Source: Pseudorhodoferax sp. Leaf265
GTDB taxonomy: Bacteria > Pseudomonadota > Gammaproteobacteria > Burkholderiales > Burkholderiaceae_C
Assembly: GCF_001422365.1 (NCBI RefSeq)
Contig: NZ_LMMT01000012.1
Coordinates: forward strand, 188,712-252,711
DNA: 64,000 nt
Direction: 5' to 3'
Every line of letters begins with the position of its first letter. Position 1 is the stretch's first letter. Made by a program: the position numbers and the translations under genes. Below are positions 9,728 to 18,966 of the stretch, piece by piece. The notes beneath the pieces were generated by a model. The model did not search any database, was not told the DNA's origin, and was given only the letters and a program-made list of their open reading frames with translations.

Positions 9728-10503
9728 GCGAAGTCCTGCGCCTGGAAGGGCTCACGATCCAGATCGCCGGCCTGCGCGCCGTCGACCAACTCGGCTTCTC
9801 CGTCGAAGCGGGGCAGATCGTGAGCCTGATCGGCCCCAACGGTGCCGGCAAGACCACCACCTTCAACGCGATCTCGGGCTACATGCGCCCGACCGCGGGC
9901 CGCGTGGTCCTGTTCGGCGAGGACGTGACGGGCTTGTCGCCCGACCGCATCGCCCAGCGCGGCCTGGTGCGCAGCTTCCAGCGCACCAGCGTGTTCGCGG
10001 GCTGCACGGTGTTCGACAACCTGCTCACGGGCCTGCACCTGCGCGGCCGCAGCGGCGTGCTGCAGGCGCTGCTGCGCGGCACGGGGTTCCGCCGCGAGGA
10101 AGAAGAGCTGCGCGCCCAAGCCCAGGAAATGCTCGGCTTCCTGGGCCTGCAGTCGCGCGCCGACGAGCTGGCCAGCGGCCTGTCGTACGGCGAGCAGCGC
10201 CTGCTGGGTGTGGGCCTGGCGCTGGCCGCGCAGCCGCGCGTGCTGCTGCTGGACGAGCCGGCCGCGGGCCTGAACCCGTCGGAGACCGACGCCTTCAAGG
10301 AGATGGTGCGCCGCATCCGCGACAGCGGCGTCACCGTGCTGCTGGTGGAGCACGACATGCACATGGTCATGTCGATCTCCGACCACATCGTCGTGCTCAA
10401 CCACGGCAAGCTCATCGCCACGGGCGGCCCCAAGGCCATCCAGCAGGACCCGGAAGTCATTCGCGCCTATCTCGGATCGGGGCTGCAGCATGCTCAAGCT
10501 TGA
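9724..10503 (+). CDS. ABC transporter ATP-binding protein, LivG type
   Basis: A 259-residue ATPase with Walker A GPNGAGKTT near residue 39, an ABC signature in the form LSYGEQRLL, Walker B LLLDEPAAGLNP and switch histidine in LLVEHDM. The LivG-type C terminus (ATGGPKAIQQDPEVIRAYLG) is present. It energises import together with the LivF-like ATPase, whose gene overlaps its end by 14 bases. Confidence 0.93.
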   Translation: MSEVLRLEGLTIQIAGLRAVDQLGFSVEAGQIVSLIGPNGAGKTTTFNAISGYMRPTAGRVVLFGEDVTGLSPDRIAQRGLVRSFQRTSVFAGCTVFDNLLTGLHLRGRSGVLQALLRGTGFRREEEELRAQAQEMLGFLGLQSRADELASGLSYGEQRLLGVGLALAAQPRVLLLDEPAAGLNPSETDAFKEMVRRIRDSGVTVLLVEHDMHMVMSISDHIVVLNHGKLIATGGPKAIQQDPEVIRAYLGSGLQHAQA

Positions 10504-11194
10504 ACAGGTTTCCGTGCGCTATGGCGCCACCCTGGGAGTGGACCGCATCACGCTGGAAGTGCACGAGGGTGAACTCGTGGTGCTGATCGGCGCCAACGGC
10601 GCCGGCAAGTCGACCACGCTGCGCGCCATCAGCGGGCTGGAACCGCTCACGACCGGCAGCATCCATTTCGACGACTACCGGATCTCCGGTGCCATGCCGG
10701 CGCAGATCATCGACCGCGGCATCGCGCACTGTCCCGAGGGCCGGCGCGTGTTCCCGCAGCTCACCGTGCGCGAGAACCTGGAGATGGGCGGCTACCGCCG
10801 CAGCGACCGCCAGCGCATGCGCCAGGACATGGAACGCCTGTTCGACAAGTTTCCGCGCCTGCGCGAGCGCGCCAGCCAGGCCGCCGGCACGCTGTCCGGC
10901 GGCGAGCAGCAGATGCTGGCCATCGCGCGCGCGCTGATGTCGCGCCCGCGCCTGGTGATGTTCGACGAGCCCTCGCTGGGCCTGGCGCCCAACTTCGTCG
11001 AGATGATCTTCGCGCTCGTGCAGGAGGTGCGGCGCGAGGGCACGACGGTGCTCATGGTCGAGCAGAACGCCTATGCCGCGCTGCAGATGTGCGACCGCGC
11101 CTACCTGCTGACCAACGGCCGCATCGTGCGCCAGGGCACCGGCGCCGAGATGCTGGCCGACGAAGGCGTGCGGGCGGCGTACCTGGGGGGGTGA
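10490..11194 (+). CDS. ABC transporter ATP-binding protein, LivF type
   Basis: A 234-residue ATPase with Walker A GANGAGKST, signature LSGGEQQML, Walker B LVMFDEPSLGLAP and the LivF-typical ending VRAAYLGG. It is the second nucleotide-binding subunit of the importer and the last gene of the long operon that begins with the SDR. An AraC regulator starts about 50 bp further on in the same direction. Confidence 0.93.
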   Translation: MLKLEQVSVRYGATLGVDRITLEVHEGELVVLIGANGAGKSTTLRAISGLEPLTTGSIHFDDYRISGAMPAQIIDRGIAHCPEGRRVFPQLTVRENLEMGGYRRSDRQRMRQDMERLFDKFPRLRERASQAAGTLSGGEQQMLAIARALMSRPRLVMFDEPSLGLAPNFVEMIFALVQEVRREGTTVLMVEQNAYAALQMCDRAYLLTNGRIVRQGTGAEMLADEGVRAAYLGG

Positions 11195-11245
11195 GCGCTA
11201 CCATCCGCGCTGCAGCGCACCCTGCTGCGATGAAAGGACCTGCCG

Positions 11246-12079
11246 GTGGCGCGCCTGGATCCCCGCAACACCTCGCGCTACTGGCATGCGCCCGGCGTGC
11301 CGGCCATGGACCTGCTGCAGGCCGATTTCACGACGCACGACTACGCGCCCCATGTGCACGATTCTCTGGTCGTCGCGGTGACGGAAGTCGGCGGTTCGGA
11401 GTTCAAGAGCCGTGGCCGCACGCACATCGCCCACCCCCGGGCCCTGCTCGTCTTCAACCCCTCGGAGCCGCATTCGGGGCGGATGGGCGGCAGCCCGCGC
11501 TGGCGCTACCGCTCGTTCTATCTGGCCCGGCCGGCCATCGAGGACCTGCTGGGAACGCTGGGCGCCGACCGGCCCGGCTACTTCACGTCCAACGTCGTGC
11601 CCGACCAGGACCTCGTCACGCGGTTCCTGGCGCTCCACCGCGCGCTGGACGCAGAACCACACGATGCAGTGTTCCAGCGCGAGGTGCTCGTGCGCGCCTT
11701 CGGCGACCTGCTGCGCAGGCATGGGCAGGCGGCGCGGCGCATTCCCGGTGCCCCCGGGGACGCAGCCGCGTTGGCGCCGGCCCTGGAACTGGTGCATGAG
11801 CGCTATGCGGACAGTCTGACGCTGGAGGACATGGGCAGGGCAGCAGGGCTGACGCCGTTCCAGTTGATCGTCGCGTTCAGGCGAAGGTTCGGCCTGACGC
11901 CACATGCATACCTGACACAGTGGCGCCTGCGGGCCGCGCTGCGCCGGCTGCAGGCGGGCCAATGCGTGGTCGAGGCCGCACTCGCCTGCGGCTTCTACGA
12001 CCAAAGCGCCTTGAACAAGCACTTCAAGCGCACCTTCGGCATGACGCCGCTCCAATACGTCAACGCGCGCCCGCGCTGA
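11246..12079 (+). CDS. AraC-family transcriptional regulator
   Basis: A 277-residue regulator. An N-terminal cupin-like AraC_binding domain (HDYAPHVHDSLVVAV) covers about residues 25-150. Two helix-turn-helix units occupy the last 100 residues (LTLEDMGRAAGLTPFQLIVAF and the C-terminal CGFYDQSALNKHFKRTFG). The start is GTG with AAAGGA about eight bases upstream. It follows the importer genes and probably senses the transported compound or a metabolite of it. Confidence 0.9.
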   Translation: MARLDPRNTSRYWHAPGVPAMDLLQADFTTHDYAPHVHDSLVVAVTEVGGSEFKSRGRTHIAHPRALLVFNPSEPHSGRMGGSPRWRYRSFYLARPAIEDLLGTLGADRPGYFTSNVVPDQDLVTRFLALHRALDAEPHDAVFQREVLVRAFGDLLRRHGQAARRIPGAPGDAAALAPALELVHERYADSLTLEDMGRAAGLTPFQLIVAFRRRFGLTPHAYLTQWRLRAALRRLQAGQCVVEAALACGFYDQSALNKHFKRTFGMTPLQYVNARPR

Positions 12080-12156
12080 GGCCGCGCGCCTTCAATTCCG
12101 ACCAATAGCAAGTCGAGCCGTCCTGCCATGCTGGGGGCCCTCCAGCAAGGCATGCC

Positions 12157-12876
12157 ATGACGCGACTCTTCTGCCAAGACAACCCTGACATCCTGACCCT
12201 GGATGCGACGGTCGTCGGGACCCGGCCCGGCGCCGTCCTCCTGTCCCGGCACGCCTTCTATCCGGGCGGCGGCGGACAGCTCGCGGACAAGGGTGTCATC
12301 CGGTGGGCGGGGGGAGAGGCCCCGGTCACGGGGTTCTCCGAGCAAGGCGGTGCGCTCTGGATCGAAGTCGGCGGCGGCATCGAGATCGCCGGCAATGTCC
12401 AGGGCGCGGTCGACCCGGCGTTTCGCCAGCGCATGCGGGAACTGCACACGGACTTGCACATCCTGAACGCGCTGGTGTTCAGGGACTTCGACGGTGCGCT
12501 GGTCACTGGCGTGCAGATGAACGAGGACGGCACGGCGCGCATCGACTTTGACCTGCCGGATGCAGACAACGACCGCCTGCGTGCCCTGGAGCCGGAACTG
12601 AACGACGTGGTCGCCCAGGACCTCGCTGTCCAGACGAGCTACCTGTCCATGACCGCCGCCCACGCCGAGCCGGGCCTGCTGCGTTCCCGCTCGGTGACGC
12701 CGCCGCCGTCGCCGCAAGGCCTGATCCGCATCGTCGAGATCGCGGGCCTGGACCGTCAGGCCTGCGGGGGGACGCATCTGGCGTCGACAGGGGCCTCGCG
12801 TCCGGTCCGGATCCTCAAGATCGAGAACAAGGGGCGTTCCAACCGTCGGGTCCGCATCGGACTGCAGGGCCTGTGA
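12157..12876 (+). CDS. AlaX-like alanyl-tRNA editing protein
   Basis: A 239-residue free-standing editing domain related to the AlaRS editing module (tRNA_SAD). The zinc-site motif His-x-x-x-His is seen as HTDLH, and the second part as CGGTH. The N-terminal YPGGGGQLAD loop also matches AlaX. These proteins hydrolyse Ser or Gly wrongly attached to tRNA(Ala). The stop overlaps the start of an EamA exporter in a TGATG arrangement, and an ArgE-like deacylase follows, so the three are probably one operon. Confidence 0.88.
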   Translation: MTRLFCQDNPDILTLDATVVGTRPGAVLLSRHAFYPGGGGQLADKGVIRWAGGEAPVTGFSEQGGALWIEVGGGIEIAGNVQGAVDPAFRQRMRELHTDLHILNALVFRDFDGALVTGVQMNEDGTARIDFDLPDADNDRLRALEPELNDVVAQDLAVQTSYLSMTAAHAEPGLLRSRSVTPPPSPQGLIRIVEIAGLDRQACGGTHLASTGASRPVRILKIENKGRSNRRVRIGLQGL

Positions 12877-13823
12877 TGCGCGCCGCGTTCCTCGCCCTGT
12901 GGGCACGCCCGGTCTGGCTCCTGTGGCTCCCGCCTGTCTTCTGGGCCGGAAACCTCGTGCTGGGCCGCGCGCTCGGGCCCGTCTTCCCGCCCGTCTCCCT
13001 GGCGGTCGGCCGCTGGATCGTGGCGCTGGTGGTGCTGGTGCCGTTCGTCTGGCGCCGTGCCCTGCGTGAACGCGAACTGCTGGCCAGGCACTGGGCGCTG
13101 GTTCTCGCCTGCGGGGCCTTCGGCATTGCCGGCTACAACGCACTCGGCTACCTCGCCCTGCAGACCGTGCCCGCTGCGAGCGTCGCGTTCCTCAATTCGA
13201 CCTTGCCGCTCATGGTGCCGCTCGCGGCGGTGCTGCTCGGCGTCGAGCGCATCACCTGGAAGGCGCTGCTCGGCATCGCCATCTCGTTCGTGGGCATCGC
13301 CTGGATCGCGGCGCGCGGCGACATGGACAGCCTCGCCGCGCTGCGCTTCGACGGCGGCGAGTGGCTGGTGCTCCTGGCGGTCGCCAACTACGCCGTCTAC
13401 TCCGTGCTGCTGCGGCGCAAGCCCGCCGGGATCAGCCCGCTGGTGTTCCTGGCGGCCACCATGGCGGCGGGCCTGCTGGTGCTGGCGCCGTTCTGGGCCA
13501 TGGAACTGGCGCGCGGTGCGCGCATCCCGACGGACCCGGCATCGGTCGGCGCCGTGCTCTACATCGGCGTCTTCGCATCGCTGTTCGCCTTCATCCTCTG
13601 GGGCCGCTGCGTCGCGACGCTCGGCGCGACGGTGACGGGTGTCTCGTTCCACCTCGTGGCGCTGTTCACCGCGCTGCTGGCCTTCGTCGTGCTCGGAGAG
13701 CCCGTGCGGCCGTTTCATGCCGTGGGCTTCGCGCTCATCCTGCTCGGCTTCTTCGTCACGACGTTCCAGCCCGCGGGCCGCGCATCCGCGCCCGCGCTGC
13801 CCCCGGTGCCACGCCGGCATTGA
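12876..13823 (+). CDS. EamA/DMT-superfamily transporter
   Basis: About 315 residues with ten predicted membrane helices arranged as two EamA repeats. The first begins around LPPVFWAGNLVLGRALG and the second around VLLAVANYAVYSVLLRRKP. Family members such as RhaT and YdcZ-type exporters move amino acids, nucleosides or sugars across the inner membrane. A GTG lies one codon before the chosen ATG. Its coupling to an AlaX gene and an amidase-like gene suggests amino-acid export, but the substrate is unknown. Confidence 0.88.
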   Translation: MRAAFLALWARPVWLLWLPPVFWAGNLVLGRALGPVFPPVSLAVGRWIVALVVLVPFVWRRALRERELLARHWALVLACGAFGIAGYNALGYLALQTVPAASVAFLNSTLPLMVPLAAVLLGVERITWKALLGIAISFVGIAWIAARGDMDSLAALRFDGGEWLVLLAVANYAVYSVLLRRKPAGISPLVFLAATMAAGLLVLAPFWAMELARGARIPTDPASVGAVLYIGVFASLFAFILWGRCVATLGATVTGVSFHLVALFTALLAFVVLGEPVRPFHAVGFALILLGFFVTTFQPAGRASAPALPPVPRRH

Positions 13824-13828
13824 CGGCC

Positions 13829-14944
13829 ATGGACACGGTCGCAATCCTGCGCACGCTGGTCGCTTTCGACACCACATCCCATCGGTCCAACCTGGACCTC
13901 GTCCATTGGATGGCCGCACACCTCGACGGGCACGGGGCGAAGGTGCGGCTGATCCACAGCGACGACGGTGCCAAGGCCAACCTGTTCGCCACGGTCGGCC
14001 CGGACGCGGCGGGTGGCGTGGTCCTGTCCGGGCATACCGACGTGGTCCCTGTCGCCGACCAGGTCTGGGGTTCGGACCCCTTCGCGCTGGTCGAGCGCGA
14101 TGGTCGGCTCACCGGGCGCGGGACGGCCGACATGAAGGGGTTCATCGCGGCATGCCTGGCCGCCGTGCCGCACTGGCGCCAACTGGACCTGCGTCGCCCG
14201 ATCCATCTGGCGTTCTCCTACGACGAGGAGATCGGCTGTCTCGGCGTTCCGCGCCTGATCGCCGACCTGCAGGCGCACGCCCGGTCACCCGCCCTGGCCA
14301 TCATCGGCGAGCCGACCGAGATGCGCATCGGATTGGCCCATCGGGGCTTCTATGGCCATCGGACCACGTTCCGGGGCCGTTCCGCGCATTCCAGCGATCC
14401 CGCGTCGGGGGTCAGCGCCATCGAGCCGGCAACACGGCTGGTCGCGGCGTTGGCCAGGTTCGGGCGTGCGCTGTCCACGCGGGGCGATCGCACCACCGTC
14501 AACGTGGGCTGCATCCGTGGCGGATCGGCCATCAACATCGTGCCCGGGTGCTGCGAAGTGCTGTGGGAGTTCCGCCCAACGGACGAAGCCAGCGCCGCAG
14601 CGGTGAAGGCCGAGGTCGACCGGCTGCTGGCGGTGCTGTCGCCGGGCGTGGACATCGAGATGGCACAGATCGCCGGCGTGCCCGCGCTCGCGGCGCAGGC
14701 CGACGGGGCGGCGGTGGCCATGGCCAGGACCTGCGGCGCACGGTGGCCCCCCGGCGAGCTTGCGTTCGGCACCGAGGCCGGCTTCTTCGCGCAGGCCGGC
14801 ATCCCTTCGCTGGTGTGCGGTCCGGGCTCCATCGCGCAGGCGCACCAGCCGGACGAATGGATCGCGGCCAGCGAACTCGGGGCCGCCGACCGGTTTCTGG
14901 CAGGCATCGGGGCCTGGGCTGCGGCTGCCGCGGTGCCCGGGTGA
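13829..14944 (+). CDS. ArgE/M20-family acetylornithine deacetylase-like amidohydrolase
   Basis: A 371-residue M20 metallopeptidase-fold enzyme. The metal ligands and catalytic residues are in LSGHTDVVPV (His), GRGTADMKGF (Asp), YDEEIGCLG (Glu-Glu), GEPTEM and a C-terminal His in AQAHQPDEW. The closest functional class is acetylornithine deacetylase, which removes acetyl groups from N-acetylornithine and other N-acyl amino acids. It starts five bases after the exporter stop. This operon position makes a broader N-acyl-amino-acid deacylase as likely as an arginine-biosynthesis enzyme. Confidence 0.85.
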   Translation: MDTVAILRTLVAFDTTSHRSNLDLVHWMAAHLDGHGAKVRLIHSDDGAKANLFATVGPDAAGGVVLSGHTDVVPVADQVWGSDPFALVERDGRLTGRGTADMKGFIAACLAAVPHWRQLDLRRPIHLAFSYDEEIGCLGVPRLIADLQAHARSPALAIIGEPTEMRIGLAHRGFYGHRTTFRGRSAHSSDPASGVSAIEPATRLVAALARFGRALSTRGDRTTVNVGCIRGGSAINIVPGCCEVLWEFRPTDEASAAAVKAEVDRLLAVLSPGVDIEMAQIAGVPALAAQADGAAVAMARTCGARWPPGELAFGTEAGFFAQAGIPSLVCGPGSIAQAHQPDEWIAASELGAADRFLAGIGAWAAAAAVPG

Positions 14945-14969
14945 GCGCTGCGCGGGCCCGGGCGGGGCA

Positions 14970-17900
14970 TCAGCCGATGGTCATGAGCGAGGCATTGCCG
15001 CCGGCGGCTGCGGTGTTGGTGCTGACGGCGCGTTCGACCACCAGGCGCTCCAGCGCGTAGCGGCCGCGGCCGCTGGCGATCTCGTCGCTGGCCAGGCCTT
15101 GCACGGACAGGATGGGGCCGTCGCGCTGCGCCAGCTGGCGGTTCAGCGCGCGCAGCGCGTCGGGATCGCCCTCGAAGAGCGCGGCGTGGACATCGGCGGC
15201 GATGGCCTGGTCCTCGGCCAGCACGCGGGCCTGGGCGCGCTCGGCCTCGGGCAGCGCCACCAGCTGCGCGCGCGCGGCCGGCGTGTCGGTCCACAGCACG
15301 CGGTTGCCGGTGGCGCGCGCGGCCTCCCACTGCGCCTGCGCGCCGGCCGCCGTGGCGGCCACGCAGAGCACGGTGCCGCGCGGTGCCAGGCTGTACAGGT
15401 TGCGCTCGCCGGTGGGGCCGGGCAGCTGCGTGGGCTCGCCCAGGCGCAGCGCCGGGCGTGGGCCTGTTGCCAGCAGGCGGTGCAGGTAGAGCGGGCCGCC
15501 GGCCTTGGGGCCGGTGCCCGACAGGCCTTCGCCGCCGAAGGGCTGCACGCCGACCACGGCACCGACCACGTTGCGGTTCACGTACACGTTGCCGGCGTGG
15601 ATGCGCGCCGTCACCTGGGCGATGGTCTCGTCGATGCGCGTGTGCAGGCCGAAGGTCAGGCCGTAGCCCGTGGCGTTGATGGCGTCGATGAGCTGGGGCA
15701 GAGCGTCGCGCCGGTAGCGCAACACATGCAGCACGGGGCCGAAGACCTCGCGCTCGAGCCGGGCTGGGCTGTCGATCTCGACCAGGGCCGGCGCCACGAA
15801 GCTGCCCTGCGCGCAGGCGGCCGGCAGCGGCAGCCGCTCGACGCGGCAGCCGGCCGCGGCCATGCCCGCCACGTGCTTCTCGATGGCCTCGCGCGCGGCC
15901 TCGTCGATGACGGGGCCCACATCGGTCTCCAGGCGGTCCGGGTTGCCCACGGCTAGTTCGTGCAGCGCGCCGCGCAGCATGGCCAGCATGCGGTCGGCCA
16001 CGTCCTCCTGCAGGCACAGCAGGCGCAGCGCCGAGCAGCGCTGGCCGGCCGAGTCGTAGGCCGACTGCAGCACGTCCAGCACCACCTGCTCGGGCAGGGC
16101 CGAGGAATCGACCACCATGGCGTTCTGGCCGCCGGTCTCGGCGATCAGCGGGATGGTGCGGCCCTGGTCGTCCAGGCGCTCGGCCAGCTGGCGCGCGATC
16201 AAGCGAGCCACCTCGGTGGAGCCCGTGAACATGACGCCGCGCACGCGCGGGTCGGCCACCAGGCGTGCGCCCACGGTCTCGCCGGCGCCGGGCAGCAGCT
16301 GCAGCGCGCCGTGCGGCACACCGGCGGCATGCAGGATCTCGACCGCGCAGGCGGCGACCAGCGGCGTCTGCTCGGCCGGCTTGGCCAGCACCACGTTGCC
16401 GGCCGCCAGCGCCGCGGCCAGCTGGCCCGTGAAGATGGCCAGCGGGAAGTTCCACGGGCTGATGCACAGCACCGGGCCCAGCGGCAACTCGGTGCCGGCG
16501 GCCAGCTCGGCGCGGGCCTGGGCCGCGTAGTAGCGCAGGAAATCGACCGCCTCGCGCACCTCGGCAATGGCATTGGGCAGGGTCTTGCCGGCCTCGCGCA
16601 CGATCAGGCCCAGCAGCTGCTGCATCTGCGCCTCCAGCGCATCGGCGGCCCGCTCCAGGCAGCGCGCGCGTTCGGCCGGCGGGGTGGACTGCCAGATCGG
16701 CGCGGCATCCTGGGCCGCCGCGAGCGCGGCGTCGACCTGGGCCTCGGTGGCTTCGAGCACCTGGCCCACCACGTCGCGCCGGTCGGCCGGGTTGCGCACG
16801 GCTTGGGCGCGCCCGGCCTCCCACGGGGCGTCCGTGGGGCCGGCCTGCCAGACCCGGCCGGTGCTGCCCAGCAGTGCGGTGGCCAGCGAGGCCAGGCGCT
16901 GCTCGTTGGACAGGTCCAGCCCGGCGGAGTTGGCGCGGTCCGGGAACAGGTCGCGCGGCAGCGGGATGCGCTCGTGCGGCGCGCCCAGCGGCTGGGCGCG
17001 CTCCGCCGCGGCCACCGGGTCGGCGACCAGCGTGTCCACGGGCACGCGCGGGTCGGCGATCTGGTTCACGAAGGAGGTGTTGGCACCGTTTTCCAGCAGG
17101 CGGCGCACCAGGTAGGCCAGCAGCGTCTCGTGCGTGCCGACCGGCGCATAGATGCGGCAGGGCCGCGCCAGCTTGCCGTCGGCCACGGCGCCCACCACCT
17201 CCTCGTAGAGCGGCTCGCCCATGCCGTGCAGGCACTGGAACTCGTACTGGCCGGGGTAGTAGTTGTTGCCGGCCATTTGGTAGATGGCGGCCAGCGTGTA
17301 GGCGTTGTGGGTGGCGAACTGCGGGTAGATGGCCTGGGGCTGGGCCAGCAGCTTGCGCGCGCAGGCCAGGTAGGAGATGTCGGTGTGCAGCTTGCGCGTG
17401 AAGACCGGGTAGTCCTCCAGCCCGTCGACCTGGGCGCGCTTGATCTCGCTGTCCCAGTAGGCGCCCTTGACCAGCCGCACCATCAGGCGCCGGCCGCTGC
17501 GCTGGGCCAGCTCGACCAGGTGGTCGATCACGAAGGGGCAGCGCTTCTGGTAGGCCTGCACCACGAAGCCGATGCCGTCCCAGCCCTGCAGCTCGGGGTC
17601 GAAGCACAGGGCCTCGAGCAGGTCCAGCGAGAGCTCCAGCCGGTCGGCCTCCTCGGCATCGATGTTCAGGCCGATGTCGTAGCGGCGCGCCAGCAGGGCC
17701 AGTTCGCGCACGCGCGGCAGCAGCTCGCCCATCACGCGCTCGTGCTGGGCGCGCGCGTAGCGCGGGTGCAGCGCCGACAGCTTGATCGAGATGCCGGGGC
17801 CCTCGTAGATGCCGCGGCCTGCGCTGGCGCGGCCAATGGCGTGGATGGCCTGCTCGTACAGCCCCAGGTAGCGCGCGGCGTCCTCGGCCGTGGTGGCGGC

Positions 17901-18776
17901 CTCGCCCAGCATGTCGTAGGAGTAGCGAAAGCCCTTGGCCTCGTGCTTGCGGGCGTTGGCCAGCGCCGAGGAGATCGATTCGCCGGTCACGAACTGCTCG
18001 CCCATCACGCGCATGGCGGTGTCCACGCCTTTGCGGATCAGCGGCTCGCCGCCCTTGCCGATCAGCCGCGACAGCGCCGAGGACAGCGACTTCTCGCTGC
18101 TGGTGGACACCAGCTTGCCGGTCAGCAGCAGGCCCCAGGTGGCGGCGTTGACGAACAGCGAGGGCGAGTGGCCCACGTGCGACTGCCAGTCGCCCTGGCT
18201 GATCTTGTCGCGGATCAGCGCATCGCGCGTGGCCCGGTCGGGGATGCGCAGCAGCGCCTCGGCCATGCACATCAGCGCCACGCCCTCCTGGCTGGACAGC
18301 GAGAACTCCTGCAGCAGGCCTTCCACGCCACCGCCCGTGCCGCGCGCCCGCAGCGCGGTCACGAGCTTGCGCGCCAGCGCCTCGGCCTTGGCGGTGGCCG
18401 CGGCCGATTGCCGGGCCTGGCCGATCAGCAAGGGCAGGCATTCGGGTTCGGGGCGGCGGTAGGCGGCGGTGATGGCCGCGCGGCGCACCGACTGCGGTGC
18501 AACCCCTTGGGCGAACACCAGAAAAGGTTGCGCCATCGTGGATCCGTTGAACAATTCGGTTGCACCTTCGAGGTGCGCGAGCCCGTCCATGGCGGTGCCC
18601 AGTTCGCCTGCGCCGACCAACCGGCCGGGCACGAAACCGCCTTCGACCTTTTCGATCGCGCTCAGCACGGCCTGCTTGATGAACCAGTGCGGGCTGCGCC
18701 CCACAGCCTCTGCCGCAGCTTTCAGCCGGGAGCGGAACAGCTCGTCCACCTTGATGCCCAATGTCGTCAAACTCAT
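14970..18776 (-). CDS. putA: Trifunctional PutA: transcriptional repressor / proline dehydrogenase / P5C dehydrogenase
   Basis: A 1268-residue protein. Residues 1-45 are a ribbon-helix-helix DNA-binding domain (TTLGIKVDELFRSRLKAAAE). The flavin-dependent proline dehydrogenase barrel contains DIGLNIDAEEADRLELSLD and VRLVKGAYWD. The aldehyde dehydrogenase domain contains ISPWNFPLAIF, AETGGQN and the nucleophile in AGQRCSA. PutA oxidises proline to glutamate at the membrane and represses its own gene when proline is absent. An ATG 57 bases upstream would add a non-conserved leader and is rejected. GTTGCA operators flank the start. It converges on the ArgE-like gene with only 25 bp between them. 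Confidence 0.97.
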   Translation of the reverse strand: MSLTTLGIKVDELFRSRLKAAAEAVGRSPHWFIKQAVLSAIEKVEGGFVPGRLVGAGELGTAMDGLAHLEGATELFNGSTMAQPFLVFAQGVAPQSVRRAAITAAYRRPEPECLPLLIGQARQSAAATAKAEALARKLVTALRARGTGGGVEGLLQEFSLSSQEGVALMCMAEALLRIPDRATRDALIRDKISQGDWQSHVGHSPSLFVNAATWGLLLTGKLVSTSSEKSLSSALSRLIGKGGEPLIRKGVDTAMRVMGEQFVTGESISSALANARKHEAKGFRYSYDMLGEAATTAEDAARYLGLYEQAIHAIGRASAGRGIYEGPGISIKLSALHPRYARAQHERVMGELLPRVRELALLARRYDIGLNIDAEEADRLELSLDLLEALCFDPELQGWDGIGFVVQAYQKRCPFVIDHLVELAQRSGRRLMVRLVKGAYWDSEIKRAQVDGLEDYPVFTRKLHTDISYLACARKLLAQPQAIYPQFATHNAYTLAAIYQMAGNNYYPGQYEFQCLHGMGEPLYEEVVGAVADGKLARPCRIYAPVGTHETLLAYLVRRLLENGANTSFVNQIADPRVPVDTLVADPVAAAERAQPLGAPHERIPLPRDLFPDRANSAGLDLSNEQRLASLATALLGSTGRVWQAGPTDAPWEAGRAQAVRNPADRRDVVGQVLEATEAQVDAALAAAQDAAPIWQSTPPAERARCLERAADALEAQMQQLLGLIVREAGKTLPNAIAEVREAVDFLRYYAAQARAELAAGTELPLGPVLCISPWNFPLAIFTGQLAAALAAGNVVLAKPAEQTPLVAACAVEILHAAGVPHGALQLLPGAGETVGARLVADPRVRGVMFTGSTEVARLIARQLAERLDDQGRTIPLIAETGGQNAMVVDSSALPEQVVLDVLQSAYDSAGQRCSALRLLCLQEDVADRMLAMLRGALHELAVGNPDRLETDVGPVIDEAAREAIEKHVAGMAAAGCRVERLPLPAACAQGSFVAPALVEIDSPARLEREVFGPVLHVLRYRRDALPQLIDAINATGYGLTFGLHTRIDETIAQVTARIHAGNVYVNRNVVGAVVGVQPFGGEGLSGTGPKAGGPLYLHRLLATGPRPALRLGEPTQLPGPTGERNLYSLAPRGTVLCVAATAAGAQAQWEAARATGNRVLWTDTPAARAQLVALPEAERAQARVLAEDQAIAADVHAALFEGDPDALRALNRQLAQRDGPILSVQGLASDEIASGRGRYALERLVVERAVSTNTAAAGGNASLMTIG
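18496..18504. promoter_or_regulatory. GGTGCAACC element inside the putA coding region, candidate PutA operator
   Basis: An exact copy of the 9-bp element found twice in the putA promoter, located about 275 bp inside the gene. It contains TGCAAC, the complement of the GTTGCA motif known for E. coli PutA binding sites. Confidence 0.45.
18558..18566. promoter_or_regulatory. GGTTGCACC element inside the putA coding region, candidate PutA operator
   Basis: An exact copy of the promoter 9-mer in the opposite orientation to the other intragenic copy, about 215 bp inside putA. Together the two intragenic copies could let PutA bridge the promoter and the start of the gene. This is inference from the repeated motif. 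Confidence 0.45.
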
Positions 18777-18804
18777 CTTTCGCCTGCATGCGCGTCCGAA
18801 CGCG

Positions 18805-18835
18805 GGTTGCACCTTTTCTAAAAGAGGGTGCAACC
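18805..18835. promoter_or_regulatory. PutA operator: inverted repeat GGTTGCACC / GGTGCAACC in the putA promoter
   Basis: Two perfect inverted 9-mers are centred 22 bp apart, about two helical turns, and lie 30-60 bp before the putA start. Each holds GTTGCA, the consensus bound by the ribbon-helix-helix domain of E. coli PutA. A half-site TTGCAA adjoins on the far side. Autoregulation of putA is the obvious reading. Confidence 0.75.
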
Positions 18836-18894
18836 ATATTGCAAGCGCCGTGCCAGGGCATCCGGGTAGACCCCGATGGGCAGCCGCTTGTTTG

Positions 18895-18909
18895 CTGTTT
18901 TGGAAACAG
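18895..18909. promoter_or_regulatory. 15-bp palindrome CTGTTT-TGG-AAACAG
   Basis: A perfect 6-bp inverted repeat with a 3-bp centre lies in the divergent region between putA and the small secreted-peptide ORF. No T-run follows. It may be a regulator site; no binding protein can be named. Confidence 0.3.
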
Positions 18910-18966
18910 CGCGTTGCTCGGCATGGGATTTATCTGCAGGGCCTGCCGGCCTACAGTCCTCCCATC

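Noticed and set aside
14945-14969. Terminator between argE-like gene and putA
   Set aside because: GC-rich repeats are present, but there is no stable hairpin with a T-run.
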